Positions 51,390 to 60,640 of a stretch of 64,000 nucleotides of DNA are shown here, in pieces (position 1 is the stretch's first letter; every line of letters begins with the position of its first letter). Source of the DNA: Streptomyces coryli (GTDB taxonomy: Bacteria > Actinomycetota > Actinomycetes > Streptomycetales > Streptomycetaceae). The DNA is taken from NCBI RefSeq assembly GCF_011044975.1, contig NZ_JAAKZV010000001.1, forward strand, positions 62,001 through 126,000. Reading direction: 5' to 3'. The notes beneath the pieces are model-generated. The model worked only from the letters and a program-made list of their open reading frames with translations, did not search any database and was not told the origin of the DNA. The translations under genes and the position numbers were made by a program.

Positions 51390-52415
51390 TCAGTTCCGGT
51401 TCCCGGCGACACTCTCCTTCGCCGCCCGCAGGGACTCCTTGAGCGAACCCATGGTGGCCAGCACTGCCGTCGGCTCGTAGCCGCAGTGCGCCATGCAGTT
51501 GGCGCAGCGCGGGTCCTTGCCGCGGCCGTACTTGTCCCAGTCGGTGTCCTCGATGAGTTCCTTGTACGTGGTGACGTAACCGTCGCTCATCAGATAGCAG
51601 GGCCGCTGCCAGCCGAAGAGCGAGTAGTTCGGGATCGCCCAGGCGGTGCACGGGAAGTCCACCTTGCCCTCGAGGAAGTCGAGGAAGAGGGGCGAGTGGT
51701 TCAGCCGCCAGCGGCGCCGGTTGCCGCCCGCGAAGGCCTTCTTGAACAGCTCGCGGGTCTGCTCGACGCCCAGGAAGTGCTCCTGGTCGGGCGCCTTTTC
51801 GTAGGCGTAGGCGGGCGAGAGCATCATCTCGTCGACCTTCAGGTCGTCGTTGAGGTAGTTGAGCACCTCGATGATGGTCTGCGGGGTGTCGGTGTTGAAG
51901 AAGGTGGAGTTGGTCGTCACCCGGAAGCCGCGCTTCTTGGCCTCCTTGATGGCCTCGACCGCCTCGTCGAAGACGCCTTCCTTGGCCACCGACTCGTCAT
52001 GGCGCTCGCGCATGCCGTCGATGTGCACGGCGAAGGCGAAGTACGGGGACGGGGTGAACTTGTCCATCTTCTTGCGCAGCAGCATGGCGTTGGTGCAGAG
52101 GAAGACGTACTTCTTCCTCGCCACCAGCTGGCGCACGATCTCGTCGATCTTCGGGTGCATCAGCGGCTCGCCGCCGGCGATGGACACCATCGGCGCCCCC
52201 GACTCCAGCACCGCGCCGACGGCTTGCTGCACCGGCATGCGCTGCTTGAGCACCCCCGCCGGGTGCTGGATCTTGCCGCAGCCCTCACACGCGAGGTTGC
52301 AGGCGTAGAGCGGCTCCAGCTCAACGATCAGCGGGAACTTCTCGTTCCTGCGGATGACCTTCTGCTCGAAGAGATAGCTCGCGACCTTGATGGACTGGCG
52401 CAGCGGCATGGCCAT
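51390..52415 (-). CDS. hpnH: Adenosyl-hopene transferase, radical SAM HpnH
   Basis: A 341-residue radical SAM enzyme. The cluster motif CNLACEGCGKI (CX3CX2C) is near residue 55; AGGEPLMHPKIDEIVRQLVARKKYVFLCTNAML follows, and FDEAVEAIKEAKKRGFRVTTNSTFF continues the barrel. C-terminal cysteines CANCMAHCGYEP could bind iron or stabilise the fold. It joins adenosine to hopene, forming adenosylhopane. AGGAGGTGA lies before the ATG at 52415. Gap of 6 bases to hpnG and 24 to dxs. Confidence 0.95.
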   Translation of the reverse strand: MAMPLRQSIKVASYLFEQKVIRRNEKFPLIVELEPLYACNLACEGCGKIQHPAGVLKQRMPVQQAVGAVLESGAPMVSIAGGEPLMHPKIDEIVRQLVARKKYVFLCTNAMLLRKKMDKFTPSPYFAFAVHIDGMRERHDESVAKEGVFDEAVEAIKEAKKRGFRVTTNSTFFNTDTPQTIIEVLNYLNDDLKVDEMMLSPAYAYEKAPDQEHFLGVEQTRELFKKAFAGGNRRRWRLNHSPLFLDFLEGKVDFPCTAWAIPNYSLFGWQRPCYLMSDGYVTTYKELIEDTDWDKYGRGKDPRCANCMAHCGYEPTAVLATMGSLKESLRAAKESVAGNRN

Positions 52416-52421
52416 CTGGGC

Positions 52422-53054
52422 TCACCTCCTGGGGAGCGGCGGCAACGTACGGTGCCATTCGTAAAAGGCGGGAAGGACAGAGCTGAGCACGCGGCAAGCC
52501 GTTATGCCGCCCCGGACCGTCCCGATTCGGATGAGTTCATGCTCGGGCGCGTCGACGATCACCCGGACGGCGGCCACGGGGCGCGGGCCCGCTTTGCGGG
52601 CGGTGCGCAGCGTGGCAGCGGACTCCATGTCGGTCGCGGCGGCGCCGGCGGCCCGCAGCCGGGCCCGCTCGGCGCCGCGTACGACATGGTCGGAGCCGGT
52701 GAGCAGCCCCGTATGGACGGTTGCGCCGAGGAGTTCGAGCGCCTCGGCGAGCGGTTGGTTCCCGGTGGCTTCGACGCGGCCATGCGCGTCCTCGGTGGCC
52801 TCGGCGACGAAGACGTCCCCTGGCCGCATGCCGGGTACGAGCCCGGCGCAGAAGCCGGTGGCGATCACCGGCGAATCGGTGAAGGTGTCCTGGGCGAGCT
52901 GCTCGGCGACCGCCTTCTCGGCCGCCTTCGGCCCCATGCCCGTACGCACCAGCGCGACCGGCCCGGCCGCGCCTTCGCGCAGGCCGGCGCGGAGCGCGCG
53001 GCGCTCGATGCCCAGCGCGCAGGCGATCAGCAGGGGCACAGGGCCGTTCGGCAT
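52422..53054 (-). CDS. hpnG: Nucleosidase/phosphorylase HpnG
   Basis: A 210-residue member of the nucleoside phosphorylase superfamily. It has LIACALGIERRALRAGL, RTGMGPKAAEKAV, TGFCAGLVPGMRPGDVFVA and ATDMESAATLRTARKAGP, the latter carrying the ribose-binding glutamate. In hopanoid loci this protein (HpnG) removes adenine from adenosylhopane, giving ribosylhopane. Its ATG overlaps the shc stop by one base (TAATG at 53054). Confidence 0.93.
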   Translation of the reverse strand: MPNGPVPLLIACALGIERRALRAGLREGAAGPVALVRTGMGPKAAEKAVAEQLAQDTFTDSPVIATGFCAGLVPGMRPGDVFVAEATEDAHGRVEATGNQPLAEALELLGATVHTGLLTGSDHVVRGAERARLRAAGAAATDMESAATLRTARKAGPRPVAAVRVIVDAPEHELIRIGTVRGGITACRVLSSVLPAFYEWHRTLPPLPRR

Positions 53055-55042
53055 TAAGCGCCTGCCTCCTCGCCGGCCTCCCCGGCGCTCCCCACATACC
53101 GTCCGAGGGCGGTGAGCGGGAACACCTGGCGATACAGGTGGTAGTTGATGGAGAAGTCCCAGGGGAAGCCGGTACCCGTGAAGTACGGCTCGTCCCAGGA
53201 CCCGTCCTCGTTCTGGGTACGGGCGAGGAACTCGATGCCGCGCTCGGTGGCCTTCGACTCCCGCTCCCCCGCCGCGAGCAGCGCCAGCAGCGCCCACGCG
53301 GTCTGCGAGGCGGTGGACTCGCCGCGGCCGCTCCACTCCTTGACGTACTTGTAGGAGCGCAGGTCCTCGCCCCAGCCGCCGTCGTCGTTCTGGACCGACT
53401 CCAGCCAGCTCACCGCCCGGCGGATCGCCGGGTGCGAGGTGGGCAGCCCGGCCTCGACGAGGGCGGGGACGACGGACCCGGTGCCGTAGACGTAGTTGAC
53501 GCCCCAGCGGCCGAACCAGGCGCCGGACGGCTCCTGTTCGGCGAGCAGCCAGGCGATGCCGCGGCGGGCGTGCGGGTCGTTGGCCAGCCCCTCGCGCGCC
53601 AGCATCTCCACGACGTGGGCGGTGACGTCCGCGGACGGCGGGTCGATGACCTCGCCGAAGTCGCAGAACGGCAGCTTGGTCGGCAGCACCGAGGTGTTGT
53701 CGGCGTCGAAGGCGCCCCACGCCCCGTTCTTGGACTGCATCCCGGCGGTCCAGCGGACCGCCTTCTCCACGGCGGCGTCGACCCGCGCCGGGTCCGGGTG
53801 CTCGACCCGGCGCAGCGCCAGGATCACTTCGGCGGTGTCGTCCGTATCCGGATACGTGTCGTTCTCGAACTCGAACGCCCAGCCGCCGGAGGCGAGCTGC
53901 GGCCGCCGCACCGCCCAGTCGCCGCCGGGCTTGGTGACCTGCTCGTCGAGCATCCAGTCGGCGGCCCTGAGGAGCGCCTCGTGGTCGGCGGGCAGGCCGG
54001 CGTCGGCGAGCGCGATGGTGGCGAGGCAGGTGTCCCAGACCGGGGACTGACACGCCTCGATCATGCGGGTGTCCTCGTCGGGCCAGATCGCGAAGTCGTC
54101 CAGCGCCTGCAGCCCCGCCTTGATCACGGGGTGGTTGAGGTCGTAGCCGAGGAGGTGCAGCGCGATGATCGAATAGACGGCCGGGGGCTGGATGCCACCG
54201 AAGCAGCCGTCGTTCTCCTGCCGTTCGACGATCCAGGCCGCGGCCTTCTTCAGCGCGGATTTACGGAGCGGGCGGAAGGCCACCTTGTGGTACTTGTGCA
54301 GCGCCTTGTCGAGGCGCTGGAAGAAGCCGTCCCACGTGTTGACCGGGGCCGGCTCCTGCGGCGGGTTGGGGTGCGCGGCGTCGGTGTGCAGCTCGTCGAT
54401 GGGGAAGGGGCCCTGCCGCACCGGGCGCTTCGCCGAGACGACGGTGAGCGGCACGATGGTCTGCCGGGCCCAGCTGCCGAACTGGTAGATGTTCAGCGGG
54501 AACCACGGCGGCAGATACATGACCTCCGGCGGCAGCTCGGGCAGGTCGTCCCACTTCCACCAGCCGAAGAGCGCCAGCCAGATGCGGGTGAAGACCCGGC
54601 TCTTCGCGATGCCGCCCTGCTCCCGTACCCACTGGGCGGCGGAGGCCATGTGCGGCGCGTCCGGGTCGTCGCCGGCCAGCTTCAGCGCGACGTAGGCCTC
54701 GATGGTGGTGGACAGGTCACCCGGGCCGCCGTGGAAGGTGTTCCAGGTGCCGTCCTCGAGCTGCTGGGAGCGGATCCAGCGGGCGGCCGCGGCCAGCGTG
54801 CGGTCGTCGCCGATGCCCAGGAACTGGCGGAGCAGCAGGTCCTCGGCGTCCATGGTGACGTTGGTCTCCAGGTCGCCCTTCCACCAGCCCGCCGCGTCCT
54901 GGCGGGAGAGGAGGTGGCCGACGGCGCGCTCTCTGGCCGCATCGGCGGCCGTTAAGACAGCCGGGGCGTCCTTGGCGGCGGCGGTGGCCTTGAGGGCCTC
55001 GGCGCGGGCTGGTCCGTTGCTTCCCTGTGTCGTGGCGGTCAA
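53054..55042 (-). CDS. shc: Squalene-hopene cyclase
   Basis: A 662-residue class II triterpene cyclase. The catalytic DXDD motif is DTDDTAEV, and repeated QW motifs (QENDGCFGG, QSKNGAWGAFD, QNDDGGWGED, QNEDGSWDE) confirm the family. It makes hopene from squalene at the membrane. Start: TTG 55042 is preferred since GGGAG is 5 bases away and MTATTQGSNGP resembles the known Streptomyces start; GTG 55048 is possible. It lies between the polyprenyl synthase gene (31-bp gap) and hpnG (overlapping). Confidence 0.96.
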   Translation of the reverse strand: MTATTQGSNGPARAEALKATAAAKDAPAVLTAADAARERAVGHLLSRQDAAGWWKGDLETNVTMDAEDLLLRQFLGIGDDRTLAAAARWIRSQQLEDGTWNTFHGGPGDLSTTIEAYVALKLAGDDPDAPHMASAAQWVREQGGIAKSRVFTRIWLALFGWWKWDDLPELPPEVMYLPPWFPLNIYQFGSWARQTIVPLTVVSAKRPVRQGPFPIDELHTDAAHPNPPQEPAPVNTWDGFFQRLDKALHKYHKVAFRPLRKSALKKAAAWIVERQENDGCFGGIQPPAVYSIIALHLLGYDLNHPVIKAGLQALDDFAIWPDEDTRMIEACQSPVWDTCLATIALADAGLPADHEALLRAADWMLDEQVTKPGGDWAVRRPQLASGGWAFEFENDTYPDTDDTAEVILALRRVEHPDPARVDAAVEKAVRWTAGMQSKNGAWGAFDADNTSVLPTKLPFCDFGEVIDPPSADVTAHVVEMLAREGLANDPHARRGIAWLLAEQEPSGAWFGRWGVNYVYGTGSVVPALVEAGLPTSHPAIRRAVSWLESVQNDDGGWGEDLRSYKYVKEWSGRGESTASQTAWALLALLAAGERESKATERGIEFLARTQNEDGSWDEPYFTGTGFPWDFSINYHLYRQVFPLTALGRYVGSAGEAGEEAGA

Positions 55043-55073
55043 TTTCACTCCCTACGCTTGACAAGGTGGTCCG

Positions 55074-56177
55074 TCAGCGCCGGCGTACGACGACGAAGTC
55101 GGCGAGGGCGGTGAGCTGTTCGCGGATGCTGTCGGGCATGTCCACTCCCTCGAGGGCGGCGAGCGCGGTGGCGTGCTGCCGCTTCGCCTCCTCGGAGGTC
55201 CATTCGCGGCCTCCGGCCTGTTCGATCAACGCGGCCCTGGTCGCGAATTCTTCCTCGTCGAAGGTCAAGCCTTCCTCTTCTTTTCCTACGCTCTTGGCAT
55301 CGGCGGCGAGCAGCTCCGCAAGCTTCTCCGAAGCGGGCCCGCCGGCCTGCAGCGCCGCGCACACCGGCAGCGACTTCTTGCGCTGCCTGAGGTCGCTCCA
55401 GGCCTGCTTGCCGGTCTCGGCCGGCTCGCCCCAGATGCCGAGGAGGTCGTCCACGGCCTGGAAGGCGAGGCCGAGGTGGTGGCCGTAACGCTCCAGGGCG
55501 TCGGCGGTCTTGTCGTCGGCGCCGCCGAGGACGGCGCCGATGGAGACGGCGCAGGCGAGCAGCGCGCCGGTCTTGTTGCCCTCCATCTCCAGGCATTCGT
55601 CGACCGAGACCCGCTCGCGGTCCTCGAAGGACATGTCCTGCGCCTGCCCGTCGATGAGCTTGCGGGTGGCGACGGCGAGCCGCCGGGTGGCCCGCCCGGC
55701 CTCGACGGTGCCGAGCTCCAGCAGGACTTCATTGGCGAGGGCGAAGAGCGCGTCGCCGACGAGGATGGCCTGGGCCGGGCCGTGCACCTTCCAGACCGTG
55801 TCGCGGTGCCGGCGCTGCTCGTCGCCGTCCATCAGGTCGTCGTGCAGCAGCGAGAAGTTGTGCACCAGCTCGACCGCGACCGCGCCCGGCACGCCCTTCT
55901 CCGGCGGCGCCCCCGCGGCCTCGGCGGAGATCAGCGCGAGGGCGGGCCGGACAGCCTTGCCTCCGTCGCCGGCCGCCGGGTTGCCGGCCGCGTCGATCCA
56001 GCCGAAGTGGTAGGCGGCGACGGTGTCCATGGGCGGCGCGAGGCGGTCCACGACCTCGCGCAGCAGCGGGGTGGAGAGCTCCCGGCCGCGCTCCAGCAGG
56101 GCGAGTACATCCACCTTGCTCGCTGAGTTCGACTCCAGACTGGTCACGCTCTCTCCTTGATATCCGGTGCTGCTCAT
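55074..56177 (-). CDS. Polyprenyl diphosphate synthase
   Basis: A 367-residue all-trans isoprenyl diphosphate synthase. The first Asp-rich motif is LLHDDLMDGDEQRRH; the second is FQAVDDLLGIWGEP, where the second pair ends in Gly rather than Asp, common in actinobacterial paralogs. EMEGNKTGALLA is the usual KT region. It probably makes farnesyl diphosphate for the hopanoid route. ATG 56177 overlaps the hpnE stop (ATGA); an in-frame GTG at 56147 has the stronger AAGGAG signal, so that could be the true start. Confidence 0.92.
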   Translation of the reverse strand: MSSTGYQGESVTSLESNSASKVDVLALLERGRELSTPLLREVVDRLAPPMDTVAAYHFGWIDAAGNPAAGDGGKAVRPALALISAEAAGAPPEKGVPGAVAVELVHNFSLLHDDLMDGDEQRRHRDTVWKVHGPAQAILVGDALFALANEVLLELGTVEAGRATRRLAVATRKLIDGQAQDMSFEDRERVSVDECLEMEGNKTGALLACAVSIGAVLGGADDKTADALERYGHHLGLAFQAVDDLLGIWGEPAETGKQAWSDLRQRKKSLPVCAALQAGGPASEKLAELLAADAKSVGKEEEGLTFDEEEFATRAALIEQAGGREWTSEEAKRQHATALAALEGVDMPDSIREQLTALADFVVVRRR

Positions 56178-57580
56178 GCCGCCTCGAGCGTGGCGGGCAG
56201 TCCTGCGGTGCTGTATGTACGGCCGAGCCCGGTAAGGGTGGCGTGGGCGGCTTTGATGCCGCTGAGCACGGCACTTTCCATGGTCGCGGGCCACCCGGTG
56301 GCGGTCCACGCGCCCGCCAGCGCGAGACCCGCCGCGTTGGTACGGGCCTGAGGGCGCAGCGCGCGGACGCCGGGCGTGGGCGCGAAAGTCGCGGTGCGCT
56401 CGCGAGTGACGAAGAAGTCCCGCACCTCGGCGCCGCGGGCGGCCGGCAGCAGCCGCTCCAGCTCCGGCAGATAGCGCTCGCGCAGCTCGCCGACGGGCCG
56501 GTCGATGTCGTCGTGGACGGCGGACTGGGAGACGGCGAGATACTGCCCGCCACCGCTGAGCCCGCTGGTGTCCGTACGGTCGAAGACCCACTGCACCGGC
56601 GTGCCGAGGGCGGCGAAGAACGGCTGCTTGAGCACCTTGCGGTCGTAGATGACGTGGAGGTTGAGGATCGGGGAGGTGCCGATCTTCAGCAGCGCCTCCT
56701 TGTCGTCGAGGGCGCCGTCGGGCAGCAGCCCGTGCGCCTCCTTCTGCGGCACGGCGAGCACGACGGCGTCCGCGTCGATGCGCTCGTCCGCGCCGGGTCC
56801 GGTGCCGGCGGTGACGCTCCAGCCGCCCTTCTCGAGCTCTTCCAACGAGCCGACGCGGGCGCGCAGTTCGGTCCGTACGCCCGCCTCCTCCAGCTCCTTG
56901 CGGGCGAGGGTGTCGTGCAGCTCGCCGAGCGGGACCTGGGCGATGCCGATGTCGGCGGCGCCGCGGTCGGTGAGCAGGCCGGTCTTGAAGACCATGGCGG
57001 CCAGGCCGAGCGAGGACTGCCCGGCGGTGGCGTTGAGCGTGGCGACGCCGACCAGGTCCCAGAGCGCCTGGACGGCCCGGTCGGACTGGCCGTGCCGGTT
57101 CAGCCAGGTGGCGAAGTCCTCGTCGTCCAGCGCCGGGTCGGCGAGGTCGAGGCCCTTGAGGGCGAGCGCGGCGCGGCCGACGCCGGCCCGCTCGGCGAGC
57201 GAGAGATGCGGATAGCGCAGCAGGCTGGCGGCCAGGTGCAGCGGCACCGGCAGATTGCCGCGCTGCAGCCGGCCCAGCTTCCGCGTCTGCGCATGCAGCA
57301 CGGGTACGTCGAGCCGGTCCTGCAGCGGCGCCAGATGGCGCCCCTTCACCCGGTCGAGGAACCACTGGTAGGCGGCGCAGCAGCGCAGATACACATGCTG
57401 GCCGTTGTCGACGGTGAGCGGCCCGGCGGCCGAGTCGCGGGAGAAGGAGAACGCCAGTCCGCCCAGGCGCGGCCGCGCCTCCAGCAGCGTGACCCGCACG
57501 CCGGCGTCGGCGAGGGTCAGTGCCGCGGTGGTCCCGGCGAGCCCGCCGCCGACGACCACCGCGGTGGGTGCCTCGGTCAT
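56174..57580 (-). CDS. hpnE: Squalene-associated FAD desaturase HpnE
   Basis: A 468-residue FAD enzyme. The dinucleotide motif is TAVVVGGGLAGTTAALTLADAGVRVTLLEARPRLGGLAFSF, and the C-terminal FAD segment has LALAGAWTATGWPATMESAVLSGIKAAH. In hopanoid loci HpnE reduces hydroxysqualene to squalene, after HpnD and HpnC. Its stop overlaps the polyprenyl synthase start. A 142-base gap separates it from hpnD upstream, the only large gap inside the locus, so a second promoter is possible there. Confidence 0.93.
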   Translation of the reverse strand: MTEAPTAVVVGGGLAGTTAALTLADAGVRVTLLEARPRLGGLAFSFSRDSAAGPLTVDNGQHVYLRCCAAYQWFLDRVKGRHLAPLQDRLDVPVLHAQTRKLGRLQRGNLPVPLHLAASLLRYPHLSLAERAGVGRAALALKGLDLADPALDDEDFATWLNRHGQSDRAVQALWDLVGVATLNATAGQSSLGLAAMVFKTGLLTDRGAADIGIAQVPLGELHDTLARKELEEAGVRTELRARVGSLEELEKGGWSVTAGTGPGADERIDADAVVLAVPQKEAHGLLPDGALDDKEALLKIGTSPILNLHVIYDRKVLKQPFFAALGTPVQWVFDRTDTSGLSGGGQYLAVSQSAVHDDIDRPVGELRERYLPELERLLPAARGAEVRDFFVTRERTATFAPTPGVRALRPQARTNAAGLALAGAWTATGWPATMESAVLSGIKAAHATLTGLGRTYSTAGLPATLEAA

Positions 57581-57645
57581 GAGCCCCCCTTGGTCATCAC
57601 GGCGAGAGAGGCGGACGGTACGGCGGAGGGTTGCCCGCCGCTTGG

Positions 57646-57673
57646 GGCGATATCGGCGGAGATAAGGGCGATA
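57646..57673. repeat. Spaced GATA-type repeats upstream of hpnE
   Basis: GGCGATA (57646-57652), GGAGATA (57658-57664) and GGCGATA (57667-57673) recur at 12- and 9-base intervals in the hpnD-hpnE gap. They could be a regulator-binding array or chance. No clear -35/-10 pair was identified next to them. Confidence 0.3.
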
Positions 57674-57722
57674 ACGGTGGCAGCACGACCAATCCCTGGC
57701 CCGCCGGGGGCGTCGTCACACA

Positions 57723-58664
57723 TCACATCCGCCTCCGGGCGACCTGCCGGGCGTCCAGACCGCTCAGTCCGCGCACCGCGACGTAGGCCTTCTCCCGGCC
57801 CGGCAGCGACACCCGGCCGCGCAGCACGGCCTCGGGGTCGTCGGCGATCCGGTCCAGCAGCCGGCGGTAGATCCCGGCCATGGCGGCGACGCAGGCGCCG
57901 CTGCGCCGGTCCAGCATCGGCAGCAGCCGGAACCCCTCGGCGAACAGGGCGCGGGCGCGCCGCACTTCGAAGTGCACGAGCCCGGCGAAGTCCGCGCCCG
58001 GCGGCGGTGTGGCCGAGCCGAATCCGGCCGAGCAGCCGAACTTGGCGAGGTCCTCGGCGGGCAGGTAGGTGCGCCCGTTCTCGGCGTCCTCGCGCACGTC
58101 GCGCAGGATGTTCGTCAGCTGCAGGGCGAGGCCGAGCGTATCGGCGTACTCCGGGGCGCGATCGGCGCCGCGCGCGCCGGGCACGGTGCCGAAGACGCCG
58201 AGCGACAGCCGCCCGATGGCTCCGGCGACGCACCGGCAGTACGCCTTGAGGTCGTCCCAGGTCTCGTATTCCTCGCCGCGGACGTCGCTCAGCACCCCGT
58301 CGATGAGCTCGTCGAGCCCGCCGAGCGGGATGGGGAACTGCCGTGCGGCATGCGCGAGCGCGACGGCGACCGGGTCGGTGTCGTCCTCGTCGATCTCGCC
58401 GTCCCGGATCTGCCGCAGCAGCAGCCGGGTGTCCTCGAGCCGGGCCAGCTTGGCGTCGTCGGGCAGCGGCCCGTCGCCGATGTCGTCGACCCGGCGGGAG
58501 AAGGCGTAGAGGGCGGACATCGCATAGCGCTTGGGCGTGGGCAGCAGCCGGATGCCGTAGGCGAAGTTACGGGCCTGGGTGCCGGTGATGGCCTCGCAAT
58601 AGCCGTACGCGGCGAGGACCTGCCCGGATGCGTACGGGGCGTGTGTGCGGGCTGCTCCTGACAT
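57723..58664 (-). CDS. hpnD: Presqualene diphosphate synthase HpnD
   Basis: A 313-residue squalene/phytoene synthase-type enzyme. The Asp-rich motifs are FSRRVDDIGDG near residue 57 and LTNILRDVREDAENGRTYLP near residue 180; the latter gives the second Mg-binding site. It condenses two farnesyl diphosphates to presqualene diphosphate. AAAGGG lies upstream of the ATG, and hpnC ends 8 bases earlier. With HpnC and HpnE it replaces a single squalene synthase. Confidence 0.94.
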   Translation of the reverse strand: MSGAARTHAPYASGQVLAAYGYCEAITGTQARNFAYGIRLLPTPKRYAMSALYAFSRRVDDIGDGPLPDDAKLARLEDTRLLLRQIRDGEIDEDDTDPVAVALAHAARQFPIPLGGLDELIDGVLSDVRGEEYETWDDLKAYCRCVAGAIGRLSLGVFGTVPGARGADRAPEYADTLGLALQLTNILRDVREDAENGRTYLPAEDLAKFGCSAGFGSATPPPGADFAGLVHFEVRRARALFAEGFRLLPMLDRRSGACVAAMAGIYRRLLDRIADDPEAVLRGRVSLPGREKAYVAVRGLSGLDARQVARRRM

Positions 58665-58672
58665 GATGCGCC

Positions 58673-59620
58673 TCACCCTTTCCGTCGCAGAGTGGCGCCC
58701 ACCTCGCGCAACAGCAGCGGCTTGGTGGGCTTGGGAGGGCCGGGGAGGGTGTCGTATTCCGCTGCCGCGATCGCCTTGAGTGCCGCGCGCCCCCCGGCCA
58801 CGAAGCCCGCGAGCAGCAGTCTCAGCCGGCCGCTGACGCTGCCCACGAGCGGGGCGCCCTCGTCCAGCAGGCGTGCGGCGCGCTCGGCCTCGAAGGCGAT
58901 GAGCGCGCGCACCGGGTCGTCGGCGGTCGGCATCGACAGGTCGCGCTCGCTGACGCCGAAGCGCTTCATGTCCTCGGACGGGAGGTAGATCCGGTCGCGG
59001 GTGAAGTCCTCGGTGATGTCCTGCAGGTGCTCCACGATCTGCAGCGCGGTGCAGATGGCGTCGGAGTGCCGGACGCGCTCGGGGGAGGTCACCCCGGCGA
59101 GCTCGAGGACCATGCGGCCGACCGGGTTGGCGGACAGCTCGCAGTAGCCGAGCAGGTCGTCGTACGTCTCGTAGCGCCGGACGATCTGGTCCTGGCGATT
59201 GGCCTCGATCAGCCCGAGGAAGGGCGCGCGGCTCATCGCATGGCGCCGCACGGTGGGCTGCAGGTTCTTGAGCAGCGGGTGTCTGGGGGTGGAGTCGAAG
59301 ACCCGGTGGGTGTCGTCCTCGAAGGCCTTCAGCAGCCCGAGCCGGTCGCCCTCCCAGTGCGGCCCGAGGCCGAGGAGCCGGGCGTCGGCGCCGCCGGGCG
59401 CCAGGTCGCCGTCGCCGATGTCGTCGACGAGGCGGGCGTAGCCGTAGACGGCCATCAGGTCGGCGCGCCAGGCGCGTGGCAGGAAGAAGGGCGCCACCGG
59501 GAAATTCTCGGTGGCGGCCTGGTCGAGCACGGCGCTCTGCCCGTCTGCTGGGCGTTTGCGCCTTTCCCCCGTCACTCTGGCGGAGACGGCGTTTCGCACC
59601 CTTTGGTTGCCGCCGCTCAC
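58673..59620 (-). CDS. hpnC: Hydroxysqualene synthase HpnC
   Basis: A 315-residue squalene/phytoene synthase family member and first gene of the locus. It carries YGYARLVDDIGDGDLAPGG and VEHLQDITEDFTRDRIYLPSEDMKRFG, the two metal-binding motifs. HpnC converts presqualene diphosphate to hydroxysqualene. A GTG start at 59620 is used with weak ribosome-binding signal; internal GTG codons at 59599 and 59575 are alternatives. The locus promoter should lie within the following 329 bases. Confidence 0.94.
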   Translation of the reverse strand: MSGGNQRVRNAVSARVTGERRKRPADGQSAVLDQAATENFPVAPFFLPRAWRADLMAVYGYARLVDDIGDGDLAPGGADARLLGLGPHWEGDRLGLLKAFEDDTHRVFDSTPRHPLLKNLQPTVRRHAMSRAPFLGLIEANRQDQIVRRYETYDDLLGYCELSANPVGRMVLELAGVTSPERVRHSDAICTALQIVEHLQDITEDFTRDRIYLPSEDMKRFGVSERDLSMPTADDPVRALIAFEAERAARLLDEGAPLVGSVSGRLRLLLAGFVAGGRAALKAIAAAEYDTLPGPPKPTKPLLLREVGATLRRKG

Positions 59621-59949
59621 CGCTTACTGCCCGAGCGCGCCCTCGGAACGGATGCGGAGGGGGCACCTCGACGCGGGGTGTCTCGAGTTGCCAATGCCGT
59701 CACGCCTCCCGTTCTACACCGATCCCTCAGACCAATCTATTTCGGACACGCCGCACAGGGGCATACACCCGCTGAGCTGCGCAGCTACCGATCGGCAGGG
59801 CCGATTTCACCCGGCAAGCCACTGATCGGCACGGAGCACAGCGTACGCCGTACATCCGACATACGTGAGACAGGGTGTACAGCTTGTTGCGACAACAGAT
59901 CACCGTCGCCGAAACTTCCCGTTACGCCCGGGACTTGACCGATCTTTGA
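59621..59949. other. Intergenic region upstream of the hopanoid locus
   Basis: A 329-base gap between hpnC and a TetR gene, both on the minus strand, holding no convincing gene. It includes an AT-richer patch near 59730-59760 and a small inverted repeat TGTTG-CGA-CAACA (59885-59897). The hpnC promoter must lie here or be read through from the TetR gene. No consensus -35/-10 pair was clear to me. Confidence 0.6.
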
Positions 59950-60621
59950 CTACGACCTGACCGGCTCGCGGGTCAGCCCGGCGACCACGGTCCCGATCGT
60001 GCGGTCGATCACGGCGTCCCGCACCGGCTCCGGAAGCCGGGACAGCGGCCCGTCCAGGATGAGCATCACCAGCCCGTGCACCGCCGACCAGGCGGCGAAC
60101 TCCGCGCCCTCGCGCACGCCCGGCCGCATCACGCCGGCCGCCTCCATGCCGTCCAGCGTCTCCACGAGCATGTCGAAGGACCGGTACTCCTCCCCGTGCT
60201 CCGCCGCGTCCGGCTGCCCCTCGTCCCACGGATGGTCGGACACGTGCGGCACCCGGCAGAACGCCGCCCGGTACAGCCCCGGCTCGGCCAGCGCGAAGCG
60301 CACGTAACCGCGGCCGATCTGCCACAGCCGGTCCCGCGCGGCCTGCTGCTTGTCGCCGCCGCCGGGCGCCGCCTCGACGCCGCGCTGCATGGAATCCGCG
60401 AGCTCGCGCTGGCCGCGCACCTTCACCGCCTGCAGCAGGTCGGCCTGGTTCGCGAAGTGCCGGTACGCGGCCGTCGCCGACACCCCGACCCGGCGCGCGG
60501 CCTCGCGCAGCACGACCGCCTCGGGGCCGTCGCCGCGCGCGAGCTCGGTCGCGGCCTCCACCAGCGCGTTGCGGAGATCCCCGTGGTGATAGGCCGACCG
60601 GCCGCCCTTGCTCGCACTCAT
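59950..60621 (-). CDS. TetR family transcriptional regulator (TetR_C_33-like)
   Basis: A 223-residue TetR-type regulator. SAYHHGDLRNALVEAATELARGDGPEAVVLREAARRVGVSATAAYRHFANQADLLQAV is the DNA-binding section with the typical YHHGDLR start. The helical C-terminal part (MLVETLDGMEAAGVMRPG, EFAAWSAVHGLVMLILDGPL) is that of the TetR_C_33 group. ATG 60621 chosen; ATGs at 60630, 60633 and others further upstream are also in frame. It is divergent from an MMPL exporter, and two operator-like boxes lie between and across the starts. It probably represses the exporter. Confidence 0.9.
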   Translation of the reverse strand: MSASKGGRSAYHHGDLRNALVEAATELARGDGPEAVVLREAARRVGVSATAAYRHFANQADLLQAVKVRGQRELADSMQRGVEAAPGGGDKQQAARDRLWQIGRGYVRFALAEPGLYRAAFCRVPHVSDHPWDEGQPDAAEHGEEYRSFDMLVETLDGMEAAGVMRPGVREGAEFAAWSAVHGLVMLILDGPLSRLPEPVRDAVIDRTIGTVVAGLTREPVRS

Positions 60622-60640
60622 GGTCGACATCATGCCCGAT

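Noticed and set aside
49584-53057. 1157-codon plus-strand frame across dxs, hpnH and hpnG
   Set aside because: Composition is that of an antisense shadow (His/Arg/Gln/Val-rich, no motifs); the three minus-strand genes are unmistakable.
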